Positions 56,915-64,000 of a stretch of 64,000 nt of DNA are shown here, in pieces. Source of the stretch: Actinomycetes bacterium (lineage in GTDB: Bacteria; Actinomycetota; Actinomycetes; Actinomycetales; Microbacteriaceae); NCBI GenBank assembly GCA_023450335.1, contig JAEXHA010000021.1, positions 62,001 to 126,000 of the forward strand, read 5' to 3'. The position numbers were made by a program, and so were the translations under genes. The notes below the pieces were generated by a model. That model was not told the DNA's origin and searched no databases. It saw only the letters and a list, made by a program, of their open reading frames with translations. The first letter of the stretch is position 1; every line of letters begins with the position of its first letter.

Positions 56915-57366
56915 CCAGCGAGAACCCGACCAGCTTCTACGAGCAGATCGGCGGACACCCGACCTTCGTGCGGTTGGTGGAGGTGTTCTACGCAGGTGTC
57001 GCGGACGACCAGGTGCTGCGGCCGATGTATCCCGAAGAGGATCTCGGCCCGGCCGCCGACCGACTGCGGATGTTCCTCGAGCAGTACTGGGGCGGCCCGA
57101 CGACCTACGGCGAGCAGCGTGGGCACCCTCGTCTGCGGATGCGGCACGTGCCGTTCCATGTGAACCCCGACGCGCGCGACCGGTGGCTGAAGCATATGCG
57201 CGCCGCGGTGGATGCCCTCGGGCTGTCAGCCCTGCACGAGGCGACGATGTGGGATTATTTCGAGCGCGCCGCCCACGCCATGGTCAACACGTTCGAACCC
57301 ACCGGCATCGGCCCGGCGCGCACGCCCGATGCCACCGACCTGACCATGCTGCCTACGAAGGAGTAG
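56911..57366 (+). CDS. glbO: Group II truncated haemoglobin (trHbO)
   Basis: Small haem protein that binds oxygen and handles NO or peroxide. The 151-residue product closely follows the actinobacterial GlbO pattern: FYEQIGGHPTF, the B10 Tyr in VEVFYAGVADD, YPEEDLGPAADRLRMFLEQY near 40-59, YGEQRGHPRLRMRHVPFHV with the proximal His near 78, and the G8 Trp in DRWLKHM. It overlaps the MscS gene by ATGA and the FAD dehydrogenase starts 2 bp after its stop, so the three are one operon. Confidence 0.95.
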   Translation: MTSENPTSFYEQIGGHPTFVRLVEVFYAGVADDQVLRPMYPEEDLGPAADRLRMFLEQYWGGPTTYGEQRGHPRLRMRHVPFHVNPDARDRWLKHMRAAVDALGLSALHEATMWDYFERAAHAMVNTFEPTGIGPARTPDATDLTMLPTKE

Positions 57367-57368
57367 CC

Positions 57369-59039
57369 ATGCCCCACGACCCGCAGACCCACCAGACCGA
57401 CGTGCTCATCGTCGGATGGGGACTGGCCGGCCTCGTCGCCGCCGGTGAGGCGCTGGCCGCCGGTCGGCGGGTGACGATCGTCGATCAGGAGCCGCGGACC
57501 AACCTCGGCGGGCAGGCCCACTGGTCGTTCGGCGGACTTTTCCTCGTCGACTCGCCCGAGCAGCGCCGGATGGGCATCTCTGATTCTCTCGACCTCGCGC
57601 GCCAGGACTGGTTCGCCACGGCCGGCTTCGACCGTGCCGAGGACGCCCGCCCCCGGGAATGGGCCGAGGCCTACCTCGATTTCGCACACGGCGAGAAGCG
57701 CGCCTGGCTGCGCGGACTGGGTCTGTCGTTCTTCCCAGTGGTGGGCTGGGCCGAGCGCGGCGGCTACCTGGCTACCGGCCCCGGCAACTCCGTGCCGCGA
57801 TTCCACATCATCTGGGGCACCGGCCCCGGCGTGGTCGCGCCGTTCCAGCGGGCCGTGGAGGAGGGCGAGCGCGAGGGGCGCGTCACCGTGCTCGCCCGTC
57901 ACCGCGTGGGCCGGCTCCTCGTCGCCGGCGGCGCCGTCACGGGGGTCACCGGCGACATCCTTGCACCCTCCGGCGCGGCGCGCGGCGTGGCGACCTCGCG
58001 CGAGGTGGTCGGCGCGTTCGAGATCAGCGCAGGGGCTGTGATCATCGCCGCGGGCGGCATCGGCGGCAACCATGACCTCGTGCGGGCCCAGTGGCCGGCG
58101 CGCCTGGGCACTCCCCCGGCATCCATGCTCAGCGGTGTCCCGGCCTACGTCGACGGTTCGATGCAGCACGTGGCCGCCGACGCGGGCGCCCACCTGATCA
58201 ACGGCGACCGGATGTGGCATTACGTCGAGGGCATCCAGAACTGGAATCCGGTGTGGCCGCAGCACGGCATCCGTATTCTCCCGGGGCCGTCATCGATCTG
58301 GTTGGATGCCACGGGCGCACGCCTGCCCGTGCCGCTGTTCCCCGGGTTCGACACGATGGGCACTCTCGCGCACCTGCGCGGCACCGGTCACGACCACTCC
58401 TGGTTCGTGCTGTCGCATCGGATCGTCGAGAAGGAGTTCACCCTCTCCGGCAGCGAGCAGAACCCGGACCTCACCGGCAAAGATCTCGCGCTGCTGGCCA
58501 ACTCCCGGCTCGGGAAGGGAGCGGCCGGTCCTGTCCAGGCCTTCCTCGACCATGGCGCCGATTTCATCGTGCGCGACACCCTCGACGAGCTCATCGCGGG
58601 CATGCAGTCGCTGCCGGGCGGTGATGCGCTCGACCCGCAGCGTGTGCGCACCGAGGTCGAGGCGCGCGACCGCGACATCGTCAACGACTTCACCAAGGAC
58701 GCGCAGATCGCGATGCTGCGATCGGCGCGGGCGTTCCGGGGCGACCGGCTCGTGCGCACCGCTGCCCCGCACCGCATCCTCGATCCGAAGGCCGGTCCGC
58801 TCATCGCCGTGAAGCTCCACGTCGTGACCCGCAAGTCGCTGGGCGGTATCGAGACCGACCTGACCGGACGCGCCCTGGGCCCCGACGGCACTGCGGTCGC
58901 CGGCCTGTACGCCGCCGGTGAGGCGGCCGGCTTCGGGGGCGGTGGCGTCCACGGCTACCGCGCGCTGGAAGGCACCTTCCTGGGCGGCTGCCTGTTCTCC
59001 GGGCGGGTCGCCGGACGAGCGGCCGCTGCCGCGGTGTGA
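57369..59039 (+). CDS. FAD-dependent dehydrogenase (KstD/fumarate reductase-like flavoprotein)
   Basis: Flavoprotein of 556 residues. The Rossmann motif is VLIVGWGLAGLVAAGEALAA near 11-30 with VDQE, then GGQAHWSFGGLFLVDSPEQR near 49-68. The C-terminal FAD site is GLYAAGEAAGFGGGGVHGYR near 515-534. This matches the group often named FAD-binding dehydrogenase, related to ketosteroid dehydrogenase and fumarate reductase flavoproteins. The fumarate reductase substrate Arg/His pattern is not clear, so the substrate is open. It starts at MPHDPQTHQTD with the longer frame rejected as antisense-free read-through of the globin gene. Confidence 0.9.
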   Translation: MPHDPQTHQTDVLIVGWGLAGLVAAGEALAAGRRVTIVDQEPRTNLGGQAHWSFGGLFLVDSPEQRRMGISDSLDLARQDWFATAGFDRAEDARPREWAEAYLDFAHGEKRAWLRGLGLSFFPVVGWAERGGYLATGPGNSVPRFHIIWGTGPGVVAPFQRAVEEGEREGRVTVLARHRVGRLLVAGGAVTGVTGDILAPSGAARGVATSREVVGAFEISAGAVIIAAGGIGGNHDLVRAQWPARLGTPPASMLSGVPAYVDGSMQHVAADAGAHLINGDRMWHYVEGIQNWNPVWPQHGIRILPGPSSIWLDATGARLPVPLFPGFDTMGTLAHLRGTGHDHSWFVLSHRIVEKEFTLSGSEQNPDLTGKDLALLANSRLGKGAAGPVQAFLDHGADFIVRDTLDELIAGMQSLPGGDALDPQRVRTEVEARDRDIVNDFTKDAQIAMLRSARAFRGDRLVRTAAPHRILDPKAGPLIAVKLHVVTRKSLGGIETDLTGRALGPDGTAVAGLYAAGEAAGFGGGGVHGYRALEGTFLGGCLFSGRVAGRAAAAAV

Positions 59040-59040
59040 A

Positions 59041-59700
59041 TCAGCGGCCGGTGCGCCGCACCGGGGTGAGGCCCGGCAACTGCTGACGGCGTACGAGCAC
59101 GTGTCCGCGGCGCAGCGTCACACGCGACCAGGGGCCCGATACGCGCACGGGCACCGTCTCGTCGCCGCTGAGGAACCCGAGCGCCAGCGCAGCGAAGGCG
59201 ACGGCACGTGGCAAGCCGTTCAAGGCGGGGTCCGCTTCGCCCCAGACGGCGGTGCGCACGGTGCGCACGAGGTCCTCGCCCGCTTCGGTGGGAACGCGCG
59301 CAGCCACCGCCGCAACGCCCTCTTCGGCTGTCACGGTCAATGCGGCAGCGCTGATATCGCCGACCGTGTGCCAGTCGGTGCGTGGCGGCGACACCCCCGC
59401 CCACGCCGCGCGTACAGCGGTGTCGGGCAGCAGCAGTGCGGTGCCGTCGCGGAGCAGAGACCCGGCATCCACACTCAGATCGCAGACCAGTTCGGGGTCG
59501 ACGGCCATCACACGCATGCCGATCACCGTCGGAGTCGCGTCCAGCAGCCCGCGCGGCGCGAGCGCAGACGCCGCGATCGTGAGCACACCGTCTGCCGCTC
59601 GCAACTGCACGACGCCGTCGTCGAGCCGCGCCGCCCGCTGGGCGAAGGTCAGCGCATCGACGGCGGTCGGCTCATCGCGGAACAGGAGACGTGGGGGCAT
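59041..59700 (-). CDS. Conserved-looking protein of unknown function
   Basis: A 219-residue cytoplasmic protein, Ala/Leu/Val/Asp-rich, starting MPPRLLFRDEPTAVDALTFA. There is no membrane segment, signal or motif that I recognise. The sequence looks globular (VMAVDPELVCDLSVDAGSLL, LNGLPRAVAFAALALGFLSG). The ATG is supported by TAGTTT ending seven nucleotides upstream (59708-59713). Convergent with the FAD dehydrogenase, whose stop lies 1 bp away, and divergent from tesB. Confidence 0.72.
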   Translation of the reverse strand: MPPRLLFRDEPTAVDALTFAQRAARLDDGVVQLRAADGVLTIAASALAPRGLLDATPTVIGMRVMAVDPELVCDLSVDAGSLLRDGTALLLPDTAVRAAWAGVSPPRTDWHTVGDISAAALTVTAEEGVAAVAARVPTEAGEDLVRTVRTAVWGEADPALNGLPRAVAFAALALGFLSGDETVPVRVSGPWSRVTLRRGHVLVRRQQLPGLTPVRRTGR

Positions 59701-59755
59701 CAGGCCTAAACTACCAACGGATCGATGCGCCGGCGTCGGCCGGGATGGAGAACGC

Positions 59756-60631
59756 GTGTCCGAGGATGTCGACCCCGTCGCGTCGATGCTGGAGGTTCTG
59801 ACCCTCGACTCGGGGGCGGCCCGCACGACCGAAGACATCTTCACCGGCGTTTCGCAGAGCATGCCCACCGGCCGCGTGTTCGGCGGTCAGGTGCTGGCAC
59901 AGGCCGTCATCGCCGCCGAGCGCACCCTGCCTCCCGATCGCACGGTGCACTCGATGCACGGGTACTTCCTGCGGCCCGGCGACGCCACCCACGGCATCAC
60001 CTTCGCCGTGGACCGGATCCACGACGGCAGGTCGTTCTCCACCCGCCGCACGCAGGCGTACCAGGAGGGGCTGCCCATCTTCTCGATGATCGCCTCGTTC
60101 GAGATCGACAGCGCGGGTCTGGATCATCAGACCGAGATGCCTGCGGGCGTGCCGATGCCGGAGGATCTGCCCAACATCGAAGACAGCCTCAGCGGCCTGC
60201 ATCCCATGTCGAAGCGGTTCTTCGTCGACCGGCCGGTCGAGCTGCGGCACGTGCCCTCCCCCATCTACAGCCGGGTCGAGGGCGACCCCGCACCGCGCCA
60301 GGCGGTGTGGATGCGCACACGAGCGAACCTGCCCGATGACGCACGGCTGCATCGTGCGGCGCTGGCGTACATGAGCGATCTGTCCATTCAGGAGTCGGTG
60401 CTGCGCGCCCACGGCGTGAGCTGGTCACATCCCGGTCTCAAGGTGGCAAGCCTGGACCACGCGATGTGGTGGCACCGCCCCGCGCGCGTCGACGATTGGC
60501 TGCTGTACGACCAGGAATCGCCCAGTGCCCGCGGCGGCCGGGGCCTGGCCACCGGCCGTATCTTCACCCGCGACGGGGTGCTGGTCGCGACCGTCGCGCA
60601 GGAGATCATGGTGCGCATCCCGGCTCAGTGA
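59756..60631 (+). CDS. tesB: Acyl-CoA thioesterase II
   Basis: Double hot-dog thioesterase of 291 residues that hydrolyses medium- and long-chain acyl-CoA. Signatures are PTGRVFGGQVLAQAVIAAER near 40-59, HSMHGYFLRPGD, RRTQAYQEGLPIFSMIASFE, and the active-site Asp region in ASLDHAMWWHRPARVDDWLLY near 235-255 with the C-terminal GRGLATGRIFTRDG. It begins with GTG (VSEDVDPVASMLEVLTL), preceded by GGGATGGAGAACGC; the later Met is less likely. Convergent with the 4HBT thioesterase gene. Confidence 0.93.
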   Translation: MSEDVDPVASMLEVLTLDSGAARTTEDIFTGVSQSMPTGRVFGGQVLAQAVIAAERTLPPDRTVHSMHGYFLRPGDATHGITFAVDRIHDGRSFSTRRTQAYQEGLPIFSMIASFEIDSAGLDHQTEMPAGVPMPEDLPNIEDSLSGLHPMSKRFFVDRPVELRHVPSPIYSRVEGDPAPRQAVWMRTRANLPDDARLHRAALAYMSDLSIQESVLRAHGVSWSHPGLKVASLDHAMWWHRPARVDDWLLYDQESPSARGGRGLATGRIFTRDGVLVATVAQEIMVRIPAQ

Positions 60632-60641
60632 GCGCTGTCGG

Positions 60642-61142
60642 TCAGCGCCGATGCCCATACTCGATGGTCGGACCCTGGTACGGCAGCCACGCCTCGCGCA
60701 TCCGGGCCGACAGCCGGGTGGGTCGGCTCGTCGCGACGTCGACCATCACCACGACCGTCGTCGCACGGGCGTAGAGCACCCGTGGGCGCTCGTCGACCGG
60801 GCTGAACACCTCGTAGCAGACCTCGATGCTCGACCCGCCGATCTTGCCGAACCACATCTGGACATCCAGCGGCTCGCGCCGGTACGGAACCGGCGCGAGG
60901 TACTCGATCTCCTGCCGGGCGATGAGGGTGATGGTGCCGGACTGCAGCCCCGACTCGACCACGGCCGTGTCGGGCGCCCGCTCGCCGGCCACCGGCATCC
61001 AGAACACCCGCACGCGGGCTTCTTCGAGCAGCTTCAGCATCGACGTGTTGTTCACGTGGTTGAACGCGTCGAGATCTCCCCACCGCAGGTGGATGGGGAC
61101 GTGGATGCGTCGCAGCTGGGCGGCGGAGTCGGCGTCAGTCAC
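60642..61142 (-). CDS. 4HBT-type acyl-CoA thioesterase
   Basis: Single hot-dog thioesterase of 166 residues in the YbgC/FadM group: RWGDLDAFNHVNNTSMLKLL near 20-39 carries the catalytic Asp of this family, then RVRVFWMPVAG and EIEYLAPVPYRREPLDVQMW. The start is GTG (VTDADSAAQLRRIHV), 8 bp inside the ettA coding end, so it is coupled to ettA. It may hydrolyse short acyl-CoA; the substrate is not fixed by sequence. Confidence 0.9.
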   Translation of the reverse strand: MTDADSAAQLRRIHVPIHLRWGDLDAFNHVNNTSMLKLLEEARVRVFWMPVAGERAPDTAVVESGLQSGTITLIARQEIEYLAPVPYRREPLDVQMWFGKIGGSSIEVCYEVFSPVDERPRVLYARATTVVVMVDVATSRPTRLSARMREAWLPYQGPTIEYGHRR

Positions 61143-62814
61143 GTGTGAGCTTGCGGTGGGTGGTGCGGTGCGGGCGTGCCGCCTCCGGGCCCATGCGCTC
61201 GATCTTGTTGGCCTCGTACGCCTCGAAGTTGCCCTCGAACCAGTACCAGGAAGCCGGGTTCTCGTCGGTGCCTTCGTAGGCGAGGATGTGCGTGGCGATG
61301 CGGTCGAGGAACCACCGGTCGTGCGTGATGACCACGGCGCAGCCGGGGAACTCGAGCAACGCGTTCTCGAGCGAGCTGAGCGTTTCGACGTCAAGGTCGT
61401 TGGTCGGCTCGTCGAGCAGCAGCAGGTTGCCGCCCTCCTTGAGCGTGAGGGCCAGGTTCAGACGGTTGCGCTCACCGCCGGAGAGCACGCCGGCCTTCTT
61501 CTGCTGATCCGGCCCCTTGAAGCCGAACTTGGACACGTATGCGCGCGAGGGGATCTCGGTCTTGCCGACTGTGATGATGTCGAGCCCATCAGAGACCACC
61601 TCCCACAGGGTCTTGTTCGGGTCGATGTTCGAGCGAGTCTGGTCGACGTAGCTGATCTTCACCGTCTCGCCGACCTTGAGCGAGCCGCCGTCGAGCTCTT
61701 CGAGCCCTACGATCGTCTTGAACAGAGTCGTCTTTCCGACGCCGTTGGGCCCGATGATGCCGACGATGCCGTTGGGCGGGAGGCTGAAGCTCAGTCCGTC
61801 GATGAGCACCCGGTCGCCGAAGCCCTTGCGCAGGTTCTTGGCTTCGATGACCACGTTGCCCAGTCGCGGACCGGCCGGGATCTGGATCTCCTCGAAGTCG
61901 AGCTTCTTGGTGCGCTCGGCCTCGGCGGCCATCTCCTCGTAGCGCGCCAGACGCGCCTTCGACTTGGTCTGGCGGCCCTTGGCCGACGAACGGACCCATT
62001 CGAGCTCGTCCTTCAGCCGCTTGGCGAGCTTCGCATCCTTCTTGCCCTGGATGTCGAGGCGCTCGGCCTTCTTCTCGAGGTAGGTCGAGTAGTTGCCCTC
62101 ATAGCCGATGAGACGGCCGCGGTCGACTTCAGCGATCCACTCCGCGACATTGTCGAGGAAGTACCGGTCGTGGGTGATGGCGATGACGGCACCCTTGTAC
62201 GCCTGGAGGTGCTGCTCGAGCCACAGCACGCTCTCCGCATCGAGGTGGTTGGTCGGCTCGTCCAGCAGCAGCAGGTCGGGCTTCTGCAGCAGCAGCTTCG
62301 CCAGGGCGACACGGCGCTTCTCACCGCCGGACAGGGGCGCGATCGCGGCGTCTCCCGGCGGAGTGCGCAGCGCGTCCATCGCCTGCTCGAGCTGAGAGTC
62401 CAGGTCCCAGCCGTCGGCGGCATCGATCTCTTCCTGGAGGACGCCCATCTCCGACAGCAGAGCATCGAAGTCGGCGTCCGGGTCGGCCATCAGCGCCGAG
62501 ATCTCGTTGAACCGGTCGAGCTTCGCCTTGATGGCGACCCCGTCCTGTATGTTCTCCAGAACGGTCTTGCTCTCGTCCAGCTCCGGCTCCTGCATGAGGA
62601 TGCCGACGCTGAACCCGGGGGTGAGCTTCGCCTCGCCGTTGGAGGGGTGGTCGAGGCCGGCCATGATCTTGAGGATCGTCGACTTACCCGCGCCGTTGGG
62701 GCCCACCATGCCGATCTTCGCTCCGGGCAGGAACGCCATCGTCACGTCGTCGAGGATCAACTTCTCGCCGACTGCCTTGCGGGCACGGACCATCTGGTAG
62801 ATGTACTCGGCCAT
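61135..62814 (-). CDS. ettA: Energy-dependent translational throttle protein EttA (ABC-F)
   Basis: Cytosolic ABC-F protein that binds the ribosome E site and gates translation elongation with the ATP/ADP ratio. The 559-residue product has two ABC domains: MVGPNGAGKSTILKIMAG near 35 and IIGPNGVGKTTLFKTIVG near 353, each with LSGGE (SGGEKRRVALAK and SGGERNRLNLAL) and LLLDEPTNHLD or LLLDEPTNDLD. A basic linker (SAKGRQTKSKARLARYEE) and the arm lie between. The start is MAEYIYQMVRARKAVG. It overlaps the thioesterase gene downstream. A -10 TAGGCT (62874-62879) gives a leader of about 53 nt. Confidence 0.95.
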   Translation of the reverse strand: MAEYIYQMVRARKAVGEKLILDDVTMAFLPGAKIGMVGPNGAGKSTILKIMAGLDHPSNGEAKLTPGFSVGILMQEPELDESKTVLENIQDGVAIKAKLDRFNEISALMADPDADFDALLSEMGVLQEEIDAADGWDLDSQLEQAMDALRTPPGDAAIAPLSGGEKRRVALAKLLLQKPDLLLLDEPTNHLDAESVLWLEQHLQAYKGAVIAITHDRYFLDNVAEWIAEVDRGRLIGYEGNYSTYLEKKAERLDIQGKKDAKLAKRLKDELEWVRSSAKGRQTKSKARLARYEEMAAEAERTKKLDFEEIQIPAGPRLGNVVIEAKNLRKGFGDRVLIDGLSFSLPPNGIVGIIGPNGVGKTTLFKTIVGLEELDGGSLKVGETVKISYVDQTRSNIDPNKTLWEVVSDGLDIITVGKTEIPSRAYVSKFGFKGPDQQKKAGVLSGGERNRLNLALTLKEGGNLLLLDEPTNDLDVETLSSLENALLEFPGCAVVITHDRWFLDRIATHILAYEGTDENPASWYWFEGNFEAYEANKIERMGPEAARPHRTTHRKLTRD

Positions 62815-62847
62815 GCGTATGCACGCCCCTTACTGCTCACGGTGAAT

Positions 62848-62861
62848 CGCCGGATCCGGCG
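62848..62861. other. Perfect 14-bp palindrome in the ettA leader
   Basis: CGCCGGATCCGGCG lies between the predicted ettA start of transcription and the ATG. It could be an operator or an mRNA hairpin; there is no direct evidence for a role. Confidence 0.5.
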
Positions 62862-62907
62862 GAAGTTCCCCCTAGCCTACCGGCGCACGCTCACGGGGGC
62901 CCGCCCG

Positions 62908-63423
62908 TCACCAGTCGATGTCGCGGGTGTCACCGACCAGGCACCCGCCCGACGGCAGCTCCGGAAGTACGACAGCGGTCGGAGCGGGGGTCGAGGGGCC
63001 GACTTGCCCGACGAGGCATTCGTCGCCCCAGAGCACGGAGAACTGGATGCTGTCGGCCGGATTGTCCACCGTCGTGCGGTCGTGGGTGACCTCCATCGCC
63101 TGCTTTTCGAACCCGGCCGCCACCAGCGCGTCGATGTAGAGACGCCCCTCGATCTGGTCATGTGCGGCAGCCACCTGCTCGACGACCTCGAGGAACAGCG
63201 GCAGGTTGTCGTCGGCGGAACCGTCGGGAACCAGCGCCGGCCCGGTGGGTGTGGGCGACGGCGTGTCCGATGGTGTCGGCGCCACTGCGCCGCTGGTGGC
63301 CGGCGGGGCGGGCGGTGTCGCGGTGCACCCTGCGGCCGCCAAGACGACCAGAGCCGATGCGACCGCAGGCGCCAGCAGACGAGCTCGATGTCGGTCGGGC
63401 GCGAGAACGTCGAATCGAGGCAC
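62908..63423 (-). CDS. Secreted lipoprotein, DUF6993-like
   Basis: A 171-residue protein with a signal peptide (basic N-terminus, then LLAPAVASALVVLAAAGC, lipobox Cys near 33), followed by a Thr/Pro/Ser-rich linker (about 34-62) and a small domain with two cysteines (DECLVG near 135, GGCLVGD near 162) that may form a disulfide. It resembles the DUF6993 family of actinobacterial lipoproteins, function unknown. The GTG start is supported by TAGAAT exactly six nucleotides upstream. Confidence 0.85.
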   Translation of the reverse strand: MPRFDVLAPDRHRARLLAPAVASALVVLAAAGCTATPPAPPATSGAVAPTPSDTPSPTPTGPALVPDGSADDNLPLFLEVVEQVAAAHDQIEGRLYIDALVAAGFEKQAMEVTHDRTTVDNPADSIQFSVLWGDECLVGQVGPSTPAPTAVVLPELPSGGCLVGDTRDIDW

Positions 63424-63429
63424 TCCGCG

Positions 63430-63435
63430 ATTCTA
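63430..63435 (-). promoter_or_regulatory. Predicted -10 element of the lipoprotein gene (leaderless)
   Basis: TAGAAT on the minus strand, six nucleotides before the GTG; close to consensus. Confidence 0.55.
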
Positions 63436-63462
63436 GGGGGCGGATCTGCAGCCGGCCTGACC

Positions 63463-64000
63463 TCACGCCGTCGCGATCTGCTCGGCCGGCACCGACGCCC
63501 ATGTCGCCGCCTCATGCTGTGCCCCGTCTGCGTCCCCCGCGACCGGCGACGAATCGCCGCGGACGGCGCTGCCCACGGAAGCGGCGTTCCACTGCGCGGC
63601 ACCCTCGGCGTCGCCGTCCGGGCGGCCCGCACCATTGTCAGGCGCGGTGTGCGCGCGCCGGAACTGGGTGGTGCCCCAGCGCAGGTCGTGGCCCAGCGCA
63701 TCCGCATCGATCTCTGCGGAGACGCCCTTCTTCTCCCCGGTGTCCCAACGCCGCACCCGGAACGAGCCGGTCACGATGACGCGCTCGCCGAGGAACAGGG
63801 ACTCGAGCGCGTGCTCGGCGAGGACGCGGTACGCGGAGACCGAGTAGAAGTTGGGCTCGCCGTCGACCCATTTGCCCTCGCGCCGGTCGTAATAGCTCTG
63901 ATTCGCGGCGAGCCGGAAGTTCACGGCGATCTCGCCGCTCGTGAACGTGCGCCGCTCGGGAACGCTGGCGATGTTGCCGACGACGGTGATGCGGTCTTTC
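63463..64000 (-). CDS. ssb: Single-stranded DNA-binding protein (5' end cut by window edge)
   Basis: OB-fold protein that coats single-stranded DNA. 178 residues are visible and the N-terminus is missing. The edge begins in KDRITVVGNIASVPERRTFT, the usual SSB start less a residue or a few. FRLAANQSYYDRREGKWVDG, FYSVSAYRVLAEHALESLFLGERVIVTGSF and VRRWDTGEKKGVSAEIDADALGHDL follow. The C-terminal tail is Ala/Asp/Gly-rich but lacks the acidic DDDxPF end that recruits partners. It may be a second SSB rather than the primary replication protein, as is common when the tip is missing. Confidence 0.9.
   Translation of the reverse strand, partial: KDRITVVGNIASVPERRTFTSGEIAVNFRLAANQSYYDRREGKWVDGEPNFYSVSAYRVLAEHALESLFLGERVIVTGSFRVRRWDTGEKKGVSAEIDADALGHDLRWGTTQFRRAHTAPDNGAGRPDGDAEGAAQWNAASVGSAVRGDSSPVAGDADGAQHEAATWASVPAEQIATA

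Overview
The window is ordinary chromosome from a high-GC actinobacterium, most likely a Microbacterium-like member of the Microbacteriaceae. This rests on three things: very high GC with frequent GTG starts, the conserved gene order ileS-folC-DUF4233-ndk / rne / rplU-rpmA-obgE-proB-proA-nadD-rsfS, and trigger factor beside a tandem clpP pair and clpX. I see no phage, transposon, CRISPR array or defence island. No gap between genes exceeds 300 bases. The largest are 18442-18728 (rne leader), 24856-25112 (ileS T-box leader) and 28798-29028 (divergent cstA/valS promoters).

Layout, 1-11 kb: the 5' part of comEC (cut by the left edge), comEA, leuS and pabB on the minus strand; dedA, an App1-type phosphatase and yedK on the plus strand; tRNA-Ala(GGC); then a minus-strand operon of a small membrane protein, nadD, an Asp/Ala-rich membrane protein and rsfS. 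11-25 kb: proA, proB, obgE, rpmA and rplU with a clear promoter; DUF4031; rne; a VKOR protein; and a tightly overlapping ileS-folC-DUF4233-ndk operon behind an ileS T-box riboswitch.

25-34 kb: a pentapeptide-repeat-like gene; a cstA / 'cory-CC-star' small protein / ArsA-GET3-like ATPase operon, the least understood system here; valS with a small partner; and an HTH regulator / 70-aa protein / MFS exporter operon under a palindromic operator. 34-42 kb: M3 peptidase, a RibD_C-type reductase, clpX, clpP2, clpP1, tig, tRNA-Pro(TGG), tRNA-Gly(TCC) and a gamma-carbonic anhydrase-like protein.

42-64 kb: dps, an amidohydrolase, a PaiB-like regulator, a nucleotidyltransferase, a Fpg/Nei glycosylase, rpiB, an ArsR-SulP pair, pepN, an ABC exporter with a NarL-type two-component pair, an MscS-glbO-FAD dehydrogenase operon, two thioesterases, ettA, a lipoprotein and the truncated ssb.

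A recurring feature is that many first genes of operons have a TANNNT -10 hexamer ending exactly 6 nt before the start codon, which predicts leaderless mRNAs. Many genes inside operons overlap by ATGA/GTGA or TGATG, which predicts translational coupling. Most large ORFs on the opposite strand of known genes are high-GC shadows and were left out.
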